Assembly (NCBI RefSeq): GCF_006874645.1
Contig: NZ_CP030082.1
Coordinates: forward strand, 124,001-188,000
DNA length: 64,000 nucleotides
Reading direction: 5' to 3'
From: Bdellovibrio sp. ZAP7
GTDB lineage: Bacteria; Bdellovibrionota; Bdellovibrionia; Bdellovibrionales; Bdellovibrionaceae
Shown: in pieces, positions 1 to 6,727 of the stretch
Numbering within the stretch: position 1 is the first letter of the stretch
Layout of the letters: every line of letters starts with the position of its first letter
The notes under the pieces: model-generated
The model's input: only the letters and a program-made list of their open reading frames with translations
Told to the model about the DNA's origin: nothing
Database searches by the model: none
Program-made: the position numbers and the translations under genes

Positions 1-86
1 ACCCAAGTACGGGTTCTACCCCTAAGAACGTCAGCGTGACGAATTCGTTGTATCTGTTCTCCCTAGGCTATCGTTGGGGCCAATAA
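1..86 (+). CDS. 3' end of a protein gene cut by the window edge, possibly an outer-membrane beta-barrel
   Basis: An open frame runs from base 3 to a TAA at 84-86 and gives 27 residues ending NSLYLFSLGYRWGQ. The alternating aromatic/hydrophobic pattern of the last 13 residues is what the final strand of an outer-membrane beta-barrel looks like, but the fragment is too short to assign a family. No terminator follows before the next gene, so read-through into the receiver gene is possible. Confidence 0.45.
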   Translation, partial: PSTGSTPKNVSVTNSLYLFSLGYRWGQ

Positions 87-107
87 AATCCACTCATCAA
101 AAGGCTG

Positions 108-131
108 CATGGCTTCTATACTGAAGCCATG
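108..131 (+). promoter_or_regulatory. Palindrome holding a TATACT box and the start codon of the receiver gene
   Basis: Nine-base arms CATGGCTTC (108-116) and GAAGCCATG (123-131) are perfect reverse complements around TATACT (117-122). The right arm ends with the ATG of the downstream gene. TATACT is a good sigma70 -10 box and lies six bases before that ATG, so transcription from it would start at or next to the A of ATG. The -35 region (94-99, TCATCA) is poor. There is no Shine-Dalgarno sequence. The element could be a leaderless promoter, an operator or a translation-blocking hairpin. Confidence 0.5.
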
Positions 132-521
132 AAGATACGTTTCACTGTTATCGATGATGCCGCATTTCTGCGCGAGCTGATTAAAAATATCATGAGCTCT
201 GCTGGACACATTTGTGTCGGTGAAGCAGAAAATGGAAACGATGGCATTCGCCTGGTTTCTTCTGTTCTGCCCGATCTTGTATTCCTGGATATGGTAATGC
301 CGTTACGTAATGGCTTAGAGTCTGCCCGCGCGATCAAAGAATCTCATCCTGACATTATGATCATTGGATGCTCGACGATTGATAGCGACGCCATGATTGA
401 AAAAGCGCACGAAGCTGGCTTTGATGCCTATATCACTAAGCCGTTCACCAAAGAGAATTTATTAATGGTCGTTTCAAAAGTGTTACCGCAGGCGGGAGAA
501 TCAACACATGGAAGAACTTAA
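129..521 (+). CDS. Stand-alone CheY-like response regulator receiver
   Basis: The 130-residue product is a single receiver domain with no output domain. The acidic pair is D9-D10 in VIDDAAF, the phospho-acceptor is the Asp of VFLDMVMP, the switch Ser/Thr lies in GCSTID and the conserved Lys in ITKPF. All key residues are present, so it should be phosphorylated by a histidine kinase and act by protein contact, as CheY or Spo0F do. The start is fixed by the domain, because the first strand begins at residue 2, yet no ribosome site precedes it. The next gene overlaps its last 14 bases. A chemotaxis role is possible, but the partner kinase is not in the window. Confidence 0.85.
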   Translation: MKIRFTVIDDAAFLRELIKNIMSSAGHICVGEAENGNDGIRLVSSVLPDLVFLDMVMPLRNGLESARAIKESHPDIMIIGCSTIDSDAMIEKAHEAGFDAYITKPFTKENLLMVVSKVLPQAGESTHGRT

Positions 522-768
522 ATTTGTATTGAAGACTTTGGCATTCACGATGGTTTTGATTGTGCTTGCTCAGGTAAAAGTTGGTGGGGCTTCAATTGAA
601 TCCTACACATTTCGCTGGTTGCAAAGATCGACGGTGTCTCAGTACATTCAAAGTGCGGCTGCAGGTGGCGCAATGGCTTTAAAAAATCTGACAGTTCACG
701 TAAAAGATGGCGTGGTTAGCACTGTCGACGGTTTCCAGGAAGGCTCTCACGAAAAGGCTGTTCGTTAA
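508..768 (+). CDS. Small membrane-anchored protein of unknown function
   Basis: This 86-residue protein has one hydrophobic segment near the N-terminus (about residues 9-28, LAFTMVLIVLAQ) and then a polar tail. I do not recognise a family. It overlaps the receiver gene by 14 bases in another frame and has a GGGAGAA ribosome site within it, so the two are translated from one message and may work together, for example as a membrane partner of the receiver. The segment could also be an uncleaved signal. Its last codons form half of a bidirectional terminator shared with the convergent gene. Confidence 0.6.
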   Translation: MEELKFVLKTLAFTMVLIVLAQVKVGGASIESYTFRWLQRSTVSQYIQSAAAGGAMALKNLTVHVKDGVVSTVDGFQEGSHEKAVR

Positions 769-784
769 TTATCTAACGGCTTTT
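752..784. terminator. Bidirectional terminator built from two convergent gene ends
   Basis: AAAAG-CTGTT (752-762, one bulged G) pairs with AACGGCTTTT (775-784), giving a ten-pair stem with A- and T-runs on either side. Both stop codons (766-768 and 769-771) lie in the loop. As a result both proteins end in Ala-Val-Arg. Confidence 0.55.
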
Positions 785-951
785 GTTGTTTTAGTAGAAG
801 CAACAGATACAGATGATTGAGTCTTAGCAGCGATATTTGAAGATGTTGCTGCTGTGTTTTTGAAAAGACCGTTGTTAGAGCGTGGGCATGAACCGTAAGA
901 AGTTGAAGACATTGCCAAAGCTGCGATTACGATAAGTGTTGCTAGTTTCAT
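769..951 (-). CDS. Tiny exported protein, paralogue of the 1198-1407 product
   Basis: The product is 60 residues. I chose the ATG at 951 because AAAGGAG lies the right distance upstream; a longer frame to 996 has no ribosome site. Residues 1-20 form a signal peptide (MKLATLIVIAALAMSSTSYG). The mature part is Ser/Thr/Ala-rich and ends STKTTKAVR. The neighbour at 1198-1407 has the same plan, with signal peptide, Lys-Asn-Thr and a STKTKAV-like tail, so the two look like diverged duplicates. The function is unknown. The position next to the hit region suggests, but does not show, a role in the same biology. Confidence 0.65.
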   Translation of the reverse strand: MKLATLIVIAALAMSSTSYGSCPRSNNGLFKNTAATSSNIAAKTQSSVSVASTKTTKAVR

Positions 952-1133
952 GTGAACTCCTTTGTGCGTTGGATACTTACATCTAATGCATCCCACATGC
1001 CAAAGAAGGCGTTTCAGACTGAGAATTCAGTCACGAAGAATCAAGGACTTAGAAATTTCAAATCTCAAAATGAGACACGCGTGCCAAGCGACGCCGTTTT
1101 GCGCGCACCTGTGACAAGGCATTGATCATTACC

Positions 1134-1175
1134 CAAAAAGGAGTGAACGACCTGGGGGTTGAAGGTCGCTCACTC
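1134..1175 (-). terminator. Rho-independent terminator of the 1198-1407 gene
   Basis: Thirteen-base arms at 1141-1153 and 1163-1175 pair with one mismatch, around a GGGGG-containing loop. On the minus strand the hairpin is followed by CTTTTT. It lies 23 bases past the stop codon. Confidence 0.75.
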
Positions 1176-1197
1176 GGTAAGGGCTTTAATCAACATT

Positions 1198-1407
1198 TTA
1201 AGAGCCTCGAATACCTTTAACAGCTTTGGTTTTTGTTGAACCAGAAGATGAAGTGTTCTTGGCCATCTTGTAGTCGGAAGCTGTTTTATCCATCATGCGA
1301 CCCGCGATCTTTTGATTGCAAATTGGCGCTGCCGTGGATACAGATGCATGGGATACAGACGCAGCTGTGGCAATAGTTACCGCGATCATCAATGTAATAG
1401 CTTTCAT
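1198..1407 (-). CDS. Tiny exported protein of unknown function
   Basis: This 69-residue protein has a signal peptide (MKAITLMIAVTIATAASVSHA) and a short Ser/Thr/Lys-rich mature region with one Cys and the tail STKTKAVKGIRGS. It shares layout and the KNT...STKTKAV pattern with the product at 769-951. The start has AAAGGAGA upstream. The unit has its own strong terminator, so it is probably a single-gene transcript. No family is recognised. Small, low-complexity exported proteins of this sort are hard to assign from sequence. Confidence 0.7.
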   Translation of the reverse strand: MKAITLMIAVTIATAASVSHASVSTAAPICNQKIAGRMMDKTASDYKMAKNTSSSGSTKTKAVKGIRGS

Positions 1408-1534
1408 ACTATCTCCTTTGAAGTGAAATAAGACTTCATAGAGGTGTATTGCAGCGGGTGTGCCAGAATGCCCGTCTCAGGGTGGGATGTAATCTTTGTG
1501 ATATCAATAGGTTAGGGATTAGAGGGGCGAAATA

Positions 1535-1564
1535 AAAAAGGCTCTCTTTGCAGAGAGCCTTTTT
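1535..1564. terminator. Bidirectional Rho-independent terminator after the hit-like gene
   Basis: GGCTCTC (1540-1546) pairs with GAGAGCC (1553-1559), flanked by an A-run and a T-run that extend the stem. It follows the stop of the minus-strand gene at 1594 by about 30 bases. In the other direction no plus-strand gene leads into it. Confidence 0.8.
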
Positions 1565-1593
1565 AGGCGCTTCCATTGTTTAGGAAGTTAACA

Positions 1594-1866
1594 CTAATCG
1601 TTTAAGCCGCCTTGGCCTTTTGCAGGTGTAGTGTCTGAAGACCCAGCGCCTGTCTTTTGAGAAGGATTTGTGTTTTTTGTAAGAGGTACGTCAGTTACGT
1701 GTTTGTTTGCGCAATTAGCACAGCCTTCTTTATTGAGTCCGCCAGTTGTTCCTGTTTTTTGATCAGGATAGCCAATCTTTTCATTGGATTGGTCACCGCT
1801 AACTGACTGCGCTTGAGCCGCTGTTGCCATCAGAGTACATACCGCCACTAACAATATTTTCTTCAT
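1594..1866 (-). CDS. hit: Probable Hit protein (Bd0108-like host-interaction protein)
   Basis: The product has 90 residues: a signal peptide (1-19, cleavage near AQA) and a mature chain rich in Gly, Asn, Lys and Thr that looks disordered. A motif QKTG...GGLN occurs twice (36-45 and 70-89), and one CxxC (C49, C52) is present. I assign it to hit by position and type: a small exported protein on the same strand as, and just downstream of, a YD-repeat gene and a Tad/Flp cluster, as bd0108-bd0109 in B. bacteriovorus. In that species mutations in bd0108 release the cell from dependence on prey. The sequence was not aligned to Bd0108, so the name is an inference. GGAGAGA precedes the ATG. Confidence 0.6.
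   Translation of the reverse strand: MKKILLVAVCTLMATAAQAQSVSGDQSNEKIGYPDQKTGTTGGLNKEGCANCANKHVTDVPLTKNTNPSQKTGAGSSDTTPAKGQGGLND
1649..1762. repeat. Near-identical 12-base direct repeats inside the hit-like gene
   Basis: CCTGTCTTTTGA (1649-1660) and CCTGTTTTTTGA (1751-1762) differ at one base. They encode the two QKTG motifs and are 102 bases apart, exactly 34 codons, so recombination between them would remove 34 residues in frame. Confidence 0.75.
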
Positions 1867-1878
1867 AACAATCTCTCC

Positions 1879-3531
1879 TTAGAGATATAGCTCTGCAGTT
1901 GCAGGCGCGATAATGTCGAGCAAGTTATTGAATGTAGAGGCTACTTGCATTGCCACTGATGGACCTTCTTTACTATCGACCTTGTTAATCTCACCATTTG
2001 ATTTATATGAAACCTGAATAGTGCCCAAGCCCGGGCGAGTCACGATTGCTGGTTTACCATAGCGCTCTTCGTACTCGATCTTAACGACTTTCTTAGCTTG
2101 ATCGGTGATGGTAGCAATACGTCCACGGTTATCATAAGTCATGGAGATTTTCTGACCATCAGAGTTCTGTGCGTAGTTTAGGTTACCCTTGCCATCGTAT
2201 TTAAACTGAGTGGCTTTCGTCGTTACTTTCTGACCTTTTTGGTTGAAGAAAGTAGTCGATACCTGGCTGACCTTTTTAATTGTCTGGTCATATTCAAACG
2301 CCATACGTGTTGCTGGAGTGGCTTTTACTTTCACCAAGCCGTCTGTGTAGTATTCGTAAGAGATACGCTCAGCATTTCTGCGGATGCTTGTCGGTTTACC
2401 AAAAAGCTCGTGATAGCTGATATCTGTTACATTGCCATTCACAGTCGTCATCACACGTTGCAAGAAGAACTGACCATCTGCGCGTTGTTTATGCCAGAAT
2501 TCGTATTTGTTATCTGCAACAGTCTCTTTGCCGCAAACTTTCTTAACGGTAGACCAGTAGTGATTTTGCGGGTCGTTTTGAGAGAACTCGTACTTGTAGG
2601 CCTCTGTACATTTATCACGATCAGTAAATGACGTTACCCAGTCGTTCTTTTTATCGTATTTAACAGCGATAAAAGTTTTATCCGGCCAAGAAGCTTTTGT
2701 CAGATTGTGAAGATCATCGTACTCATAAGTATAAGTTTTTTGCCAAGCATTCTTCACAGAAGACAAGTCATCCAAGTTCGCAAACTTATAATCCACATTC
2801 AAACCATTCGGTCCTGTGATGGATTTAACTTTCTTATTTTGGTAATACTTGAAAGTCAGGCGACGACCGTTGTTATCTTCAACTTTTGTAACCAGGTCTT
2901 TATCGTATTCGAATTTCAAGAAATTGCCGTTTTTATCGTAGATGTGAGTCAACTTACCTTGTGGGCTAAAACGTTGAGCGCTGCCGTCTGGAAGAGTGCG
3001 CGTGTAATACGTTTTATTGAAAGTAAAGTTCTCAACTTCACGGCCGTTGGCAAAGAATTTTGTGCCTTCTTTAACTTGAACGGCGACGCCATATTTTTTT
3101 GCGAAATCCGCACGGGCATTGTCGTCTTCAAGCAACTGAGTTTTAAGAGAAGTCAGGTACGCTTCAGTAACGCCGACTTTCTTTTCAGCCTTCATCTTTG
3201 TGATGATGGAGTTGATGGTATTTTCAACATCTTTACGAGTGACTTCGCGTTGGGAGTAGGTAACTTCCATACCGCCGCCGCACTCTTTGATTTTGATATT
3301 ACCTTCACCATTAACTTCCATGCTGGTTTCGAAATCAGAGCACCATCCGAAACCAAACATTCCGTTGAAAAGTGAACGGCTATTGTAAGTTCTGATAATT
3401 TTAAGATCGTAACCAGTGCCTGGTACGTCCATGTCTATCCACGTATTGGAATAGTTGGCATTCTTCATGTCGACAAGAGCATACGCTTGCGCCGAGAAAA
3501 GAACGGCCACTGCAATAAGTGCCTTCTTCAT
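1879..3531 (-). CDS. Exported RHS/YD-repeat protein (Bd0109-like)
   Basis: The 550-residue protein starts with a signal peptide (MKKALIAVAVLFSAQAYA). It then has an N-terminal module typical of RHS-like proteins (TGYDLKIIRTYNSRS, FGFGWCSDFE) and a run of YD repeats from about residue 180 onward (for example YDKNGNFLKFEYDKD, YDDLHNLTKASWP, YDGKGNLNYAQNSDG). Such repeats form a shell-like beta structure. It lacks the long core and C-terminal toxin of true Rhs effectors, so it is unlikely to be a polymorphic toxin. Its place between the hit-like gene (12 bases on) and the Tad cluster matches Bd0109, which is known to act with Bd0108 in signalling between pilus state and growth mode. GAGG precedes the ATG. 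Confidence 0.75.
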   Translation of the reverse strand: MKKALIAVAVLFSAQAYALVDMKNANYSNTWIDMDVPGTGYDLKIIRTYNSRSLFNGMFGFGWCSDFETSMEVNGEGNIKIKECGGGMEVTYSQREVTRKDVENTINSIITKMKAEKKVGVTEAYLTSLKTQLLEDDNARADFAKKYGVAVQVKEGTKFFANGREVENFTFNKTYYTRTLPDGSAQRFSPQGKLTHIYDKNGNFLKFEYDKDLVTKVEDNNGRRLTFKYYQNKKVKSITGPNGLNVDYKFANLDDLSSVKNAWQKTYTYEYDDLHNLTKASWPDKTFIAVKYDKKNDWVTSFTDRDKCTEAYKYEFSQNDPQNHYWSTVKKVCGKETVADNKYEFWHKQRADGQFFLQRVMTTVNGNVTDISYHELFGKPTSIRRNAERISYEYYTDGLVKVKATPATRMAFEYDQTIKKVSQVSTTFFNQKGQKVTTKATQFKYDGKGNLNYAQNSDGQKISMTYDNRGRIATITDQAKKVVKIEYEERYGKPAIVTRPGLGTIQVSYKSNGEINKVDSKEGPSVAMQVASTFNNLLDIIAPATAELYL

Positions 3532-3563
3532 TATGTCTACCTCTTCCCTGAAACTCTGACGGA

Positions 3564-4463
3564 CTACACTTTGATAGTAACAAGTTTTTTGATGATGACA
3601 CCACCGATAATTTGCAGAGCCAGCATGGCGAACAGCAACACTAGACCTAAGGTGGTACTAAACATGGGCTTGATGAAGGCGGGATCGATGACCAAAAAAA
3701 CGATCATCAAAAAGAATGGAATCAAAGTAACGATAATACCTTGCATGAGGCCTTGTGCCGTCATTGCCTGGATTTTTTTCTCGACCTTTTGTCTTTCACG
3801 AATCACTAGGACGATGGTCTGGAAAGTCTCTGCCAGATTACCACCAGTCTCTTTTAAAATGTTGATGGAGGTTACAAACATCTGCACATCGGGACGTGGA
3901 ATGCGATTTCCCAAGTCGTTCAATGCGCTTTCAAAGCTGTCACCGACCTGCATTTGGTAAAGGACTTGTGAGAATTCCTGACTGATAGGATTTCCCATGA
4001 TTTCCACCACACGCTTCATGGACTCCTGAGGATTTGAGCCGGCTTTAATACCGTTCGCCATGATCGTAATACCGTCAACCATCTGATCTACGAAACTTGT
4101 ACAACGACGTTCGTACAACATGCGCACAATTAAGAGTGGCAGCTGCCAGCCTGCAATCGTTACAGAGGCACCAAAAAATGCACCCACCAGAACGCTTGGC
4201 CAGAAGATCAAAAAGACCAAGGCACCTAATCCAAAACTCATCAGTAAAATAAGTATCGTGATTTTCTTTTGGTCCGCTTCCATACCCATCAGACGCATGA
4301 TGCGAATGACTTCTTCACGTTGACCCAGGCTGCGCTTATGAAGAAGCGCAATAGCCTTTTCAGCCCACAGAATGACCATGATAAAAACGATCGCACCAAA
4401 GAGTGGAATCAAAATCCATTCTTTAGCGAGCAATGTTTTTAAGAAGGCCAAAACTGCTGCCAT
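3564..4463 (-). CDS. tadB: Tad pilus inner-membrane platform protein, TadB-type
   Basis: This 299-residue protein has a type II secretion F (T2SSF) domain in its second half (SFVDQMVDGITIMANGIKAG... ETGGNLAETFQTI). Two membrane segments lie before the domain (about 15-35 and 75-110) and two after it (about 240-260 and 270-290). It forms the platform on which the TadA/CpaF ATPase acts to assemble Flp pili. It starts three bases after the ATPase stop, so the two are co-translated. Most Tad systems have a TadB-TadC pair. Only this one copy is here, so a partner must lie elsewhere or the protein acts alone. TadB rather than TadC is a judgement from overall layout. Confidence 0.85.
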   Translation of the reverse strand: MAAVLAFLKTLLAKEWILIPLFGAIVFIMVILWAEKAIALLHKRSLGQREEVIRIMRLMGMEADQKKITILILLMSFGLGALVFLIFWPSVLVGAFFGASVTIAGWQLPLLIVRMLYERRCTSFVDQMVDGITIMANGIKAGSNPQESMKRVVEIMGNPISQEFSQVLYQMQVGDSFESALNDLGNRIPRPDVQMFVTSINILKETGGNLAETFQTIVLVIRERQKVEKKIQAMTAQGLMQGIIVTLIPFFLMIVFLVIDPAFIKPMFSTTLGLVLLFAMLALQIIGGVIIKKLVTIKV

Positions 4464-4466
4464 ACT

Positions 4467-6674
4467 TTATCCAACCTTTTTCGGTGGCACTACGCCACCT
4501 GGCATTTTCGGCATCAATCCACCTTGTGCAGGAGGATTAGGCCCTGTTGGTTTTGCTTGTGCCGCAGGATCGTTGCTGAAAATTTCACGCGGGATCACAA
4601 CGCCTTTATCACTCAATTTTTGAATGAAGCTTGGTATTGTCCCTGTCGCTTGAAAGACACCTTGGATCTTGCGGTTTTTATCGTAACCAGTTTCTTTAAA
4701 GCGGAAGATTTCGGCCAAAGTGACAACGTCACCCTGCATGCCGGCTACTTCCGTGATGCTCATGATTTTACGGCTACCATCTGATTGGCGGGAGATCTGT
4801 ACGATCAAATTAACTGCACCAGCGATTTGTTCGCGGATCGCGCGTACTGGAAGATCCATACCGGCCATCATCGACAAAGTTTCCAAACGGGCAATACACT
4901 CACGGGCACTGTTCGCATGGGTTGTTGTCATCGAGCCATCATGACCTGTGTTCATCGCTTGCAACATATCCAAAGCGGCGCCGTCACGGCACTCACCGAC
5001 AATGATGCGGTCAGGACGCATACGCAGAGCATTTTTGATCAAGTCACGGATATGAATGGCATTGTTACCTTCCATAGAAGCCGGGCGAGTTTCCAGACGA
5101 ACCACGTGTTCCTGTTGCAATTGCAACTCGGCTGCGTCCTCGACTGTGATCACACGTTCATTGGATGGAATGTATGAAGAAAGCATATTCAGCAACGAGG
5201 TTTTACCAGAACCGGTACCACCCGAGATCACCACGTTCAAACCATTTTCCACGCAGATGCGCAGGAAATCGATCATGTTCTTAGTGATACTTCCGTACTC
5301 AATATATTTCTCAGCGGTGATACCGCCTTTTTTAAATTTACGAATTGTCAGTGCTGGACCGTCAATGGAAAGAGGCTCGATCACCGCGTTAACACGGGAA
5401 CCATCTTTCAAGCGGGCATCCACGTAAGGAGTCGAATCATTGATCTGACGACCCAGTGGCGTCACGATACGCTCGATAATACGGCGTAAGTGATCATTGG
5501 AAGTAAATGTCACCGGACTCAGTGCGACTTTACCACTTTTCTCGACAAAGATTTTTTTGTGACCGTTCACCATGATCTCGGTTACAGCCGGATCAGCCAG
5601 CAAGTCTTCCAAGGGACCTAATCCCAAAGCTTCCTCTAAAACCTCTTTGATAATTTTAGACCGTTCTTCGCGTGCAAGTTCCGGAGCTTCCTTGTCGACG
5701 ATGACAGTGATTTCACGCTTGGTTTTTTCGCGAACTTCTTTTTCTTTATTCTCGTCTTTGGTATCTGTCAGAAGTTTTTTAAGATCCACGGTGCGGATCA
5801 ATTCATTGTGCACACGGATCTTCATCAATGTGCGCGGGTCCATACCATTGGAGCCAGGAACAGGGGCGCTAGCGCCTTCAGATGCTGGCGGAGCTGGTTT
5901 TGGACGAGACAGAGTTTTAAGTCTTTGCAAAACCCCGCCCGTAAGTTTACGAGACAGATCAAAATATGAAGCAGTCAGTGGAGTTTTTGGCGCACTGATA
6001 ATGAACGGCTGATATTTTTGCAAAGCCATATTGGTTGTTGCTTCATCCTGAGGAATGATTCCCAAGAATGGCAATTGCAACTGATTGGAAATAGCTTGCG
6101 GAGACAAACCTGTTGGGGAGGCTTTGTTCACGACAAGTTGGAACATGTCTTTAGGGAATGTCGCTGACAACAACTCATTCACAAGTCTTTGTGTCTGAGT
6201 CACAACCAGAACTTCTGGAGTAGTCACGATCATAATCGCCGTGGCTTCCTGAAGAACAGCCATCTGCGCCGGTCCCAAGTCATTACCGACGTCAACTACG
6301 ACAAATTTAAATGCACGAGAGAAAAACTCCATGAGCTTGCCAAGAAGATCAGGAGAGATGTTTAAAGATTCTTCCGGTCCACGCACGGCGCCCACATAGC
6401 CAAGGCCTGAGGGATGCATCGTTACCAAAGTATTCATTGGTTGAGAATTCAAAGAGCCCGTGAATGTCGAAAGCTCTTTCAGAGTTTTTACAGGCTTCAG
6501 ACCCATGATCACGTTTTGATCACCGACGGATTTAGAGTCAGCATCAATAAGTAGAACCTGAGTACGCAGTTCAGTCATCAAGGCGCAGGCAAAGTTAGCG
6601 GCGAAGACGCTTTTACCCACGCCCCCTTTACCACCAACAACAGCGATGAGATTACAATTCGGATTGATAGCCAA
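4467..6674 (-). CDS. CpaE/TadZ-CpaF/TadA fusion ATPase of the Tad pilus
   Basis: The 735-residue protein joins two Tad proteins. Residues 1-250 are a ParA/MinD-type ATPase as in CpaE/TadZ, with GGKGGVGKS at 14-22 and LLIDADSKS near 41-49. A Pro/Ala-rich linker (258-278) leads to a complete CpaF/TadA secretion ATPase: N-terminal helical part (280-350), NED-like region with VTEIMVNG, Walker A GGTGSGKT (485-492), Asp box RIIVGECRDG (556-565) and His box GHDGSMTTTHANSA (577-590). CpaE normally positions the machine and CpaF powers it; here both sit in one chain. The start is TTG at 6674 with GGAGG upstream. All catalytic motifs look intact. The C-terminal tail is Pro/Lys-rich. Confidence 0.92.
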   Translation of the reverse strand: MAINPNCNLIAVVGGKGGVGKSVFAANFACALMTELRTQVLLIDADSKSVGDQNVIMGLKPVKTLKELSTFTGSLNSQPMNTLVTMHPSGLGYVGAVRGPEESLNISPDLLGKLMEFFSRAFKFVVVDVGNDLGPAQMAVLQEATAIMIVTTPEVLVVTQTQRLVNELLSATFPKDMFQLVVNKASPTGLSPQAISNQLQLPFLGIIPQDEATTNMALQKYQPFIISAPKTPLTASYFDLSRKLTGGVLQRLKTLSRPKPAPPASEGASAPVPGSNGMDPRTLMKIRVHNELIRTVDLKKLLTDTKDENKEKEVREKTKREITVIVDKEAPELAREERSKIIKEVLEEALGLGPLEDLLADPAVTEIMVNGHKKIFVEKSGKVALSPVTFTSNDHLRRIIERIVTPLGRQINDSTPYVDARLKDGSRVNAVIEPLSIDGPALTIRKFKKGGITAEKYIEYGSITKNMIDFLRICVENGLNVVISGGTGSGKTSLLNMLSSYIPSNERVITVEDAAELQLQQEHVVRLETRPASMEGNNAIHIRDLIKNALRMRPDRIIVGECRDGAALDMLQAMNTGHDGSMTTTHANSARECIARLETLSMMAGMDLPVRAIREQIAGAVNLIVQISRQSDGSRKIMSITEVAGMQGDVVTLAEIFRFKETGYDKNRKIQGVFQATGTIPSFIQKLSDKGVVIPREIFSNDPAAQAKPTGPNPPAQGGLMPKMPGGVVPPKKVG

Positions 6675-6727
6675 TGCGGACCTCCGCTAAACTTATCGGC
6701 TTCGATGATCAAACCGTATACGCGACA

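Noticed and set aside
2707..3375. Long plus-strand ORF (222 codons) opposite the YD-repeat gene
   Set aside because: Its translation is Phe/Ile/Val-rich without a plausible domain, and the minus-strand gene has a signal peptide, ribosome site and repeats.
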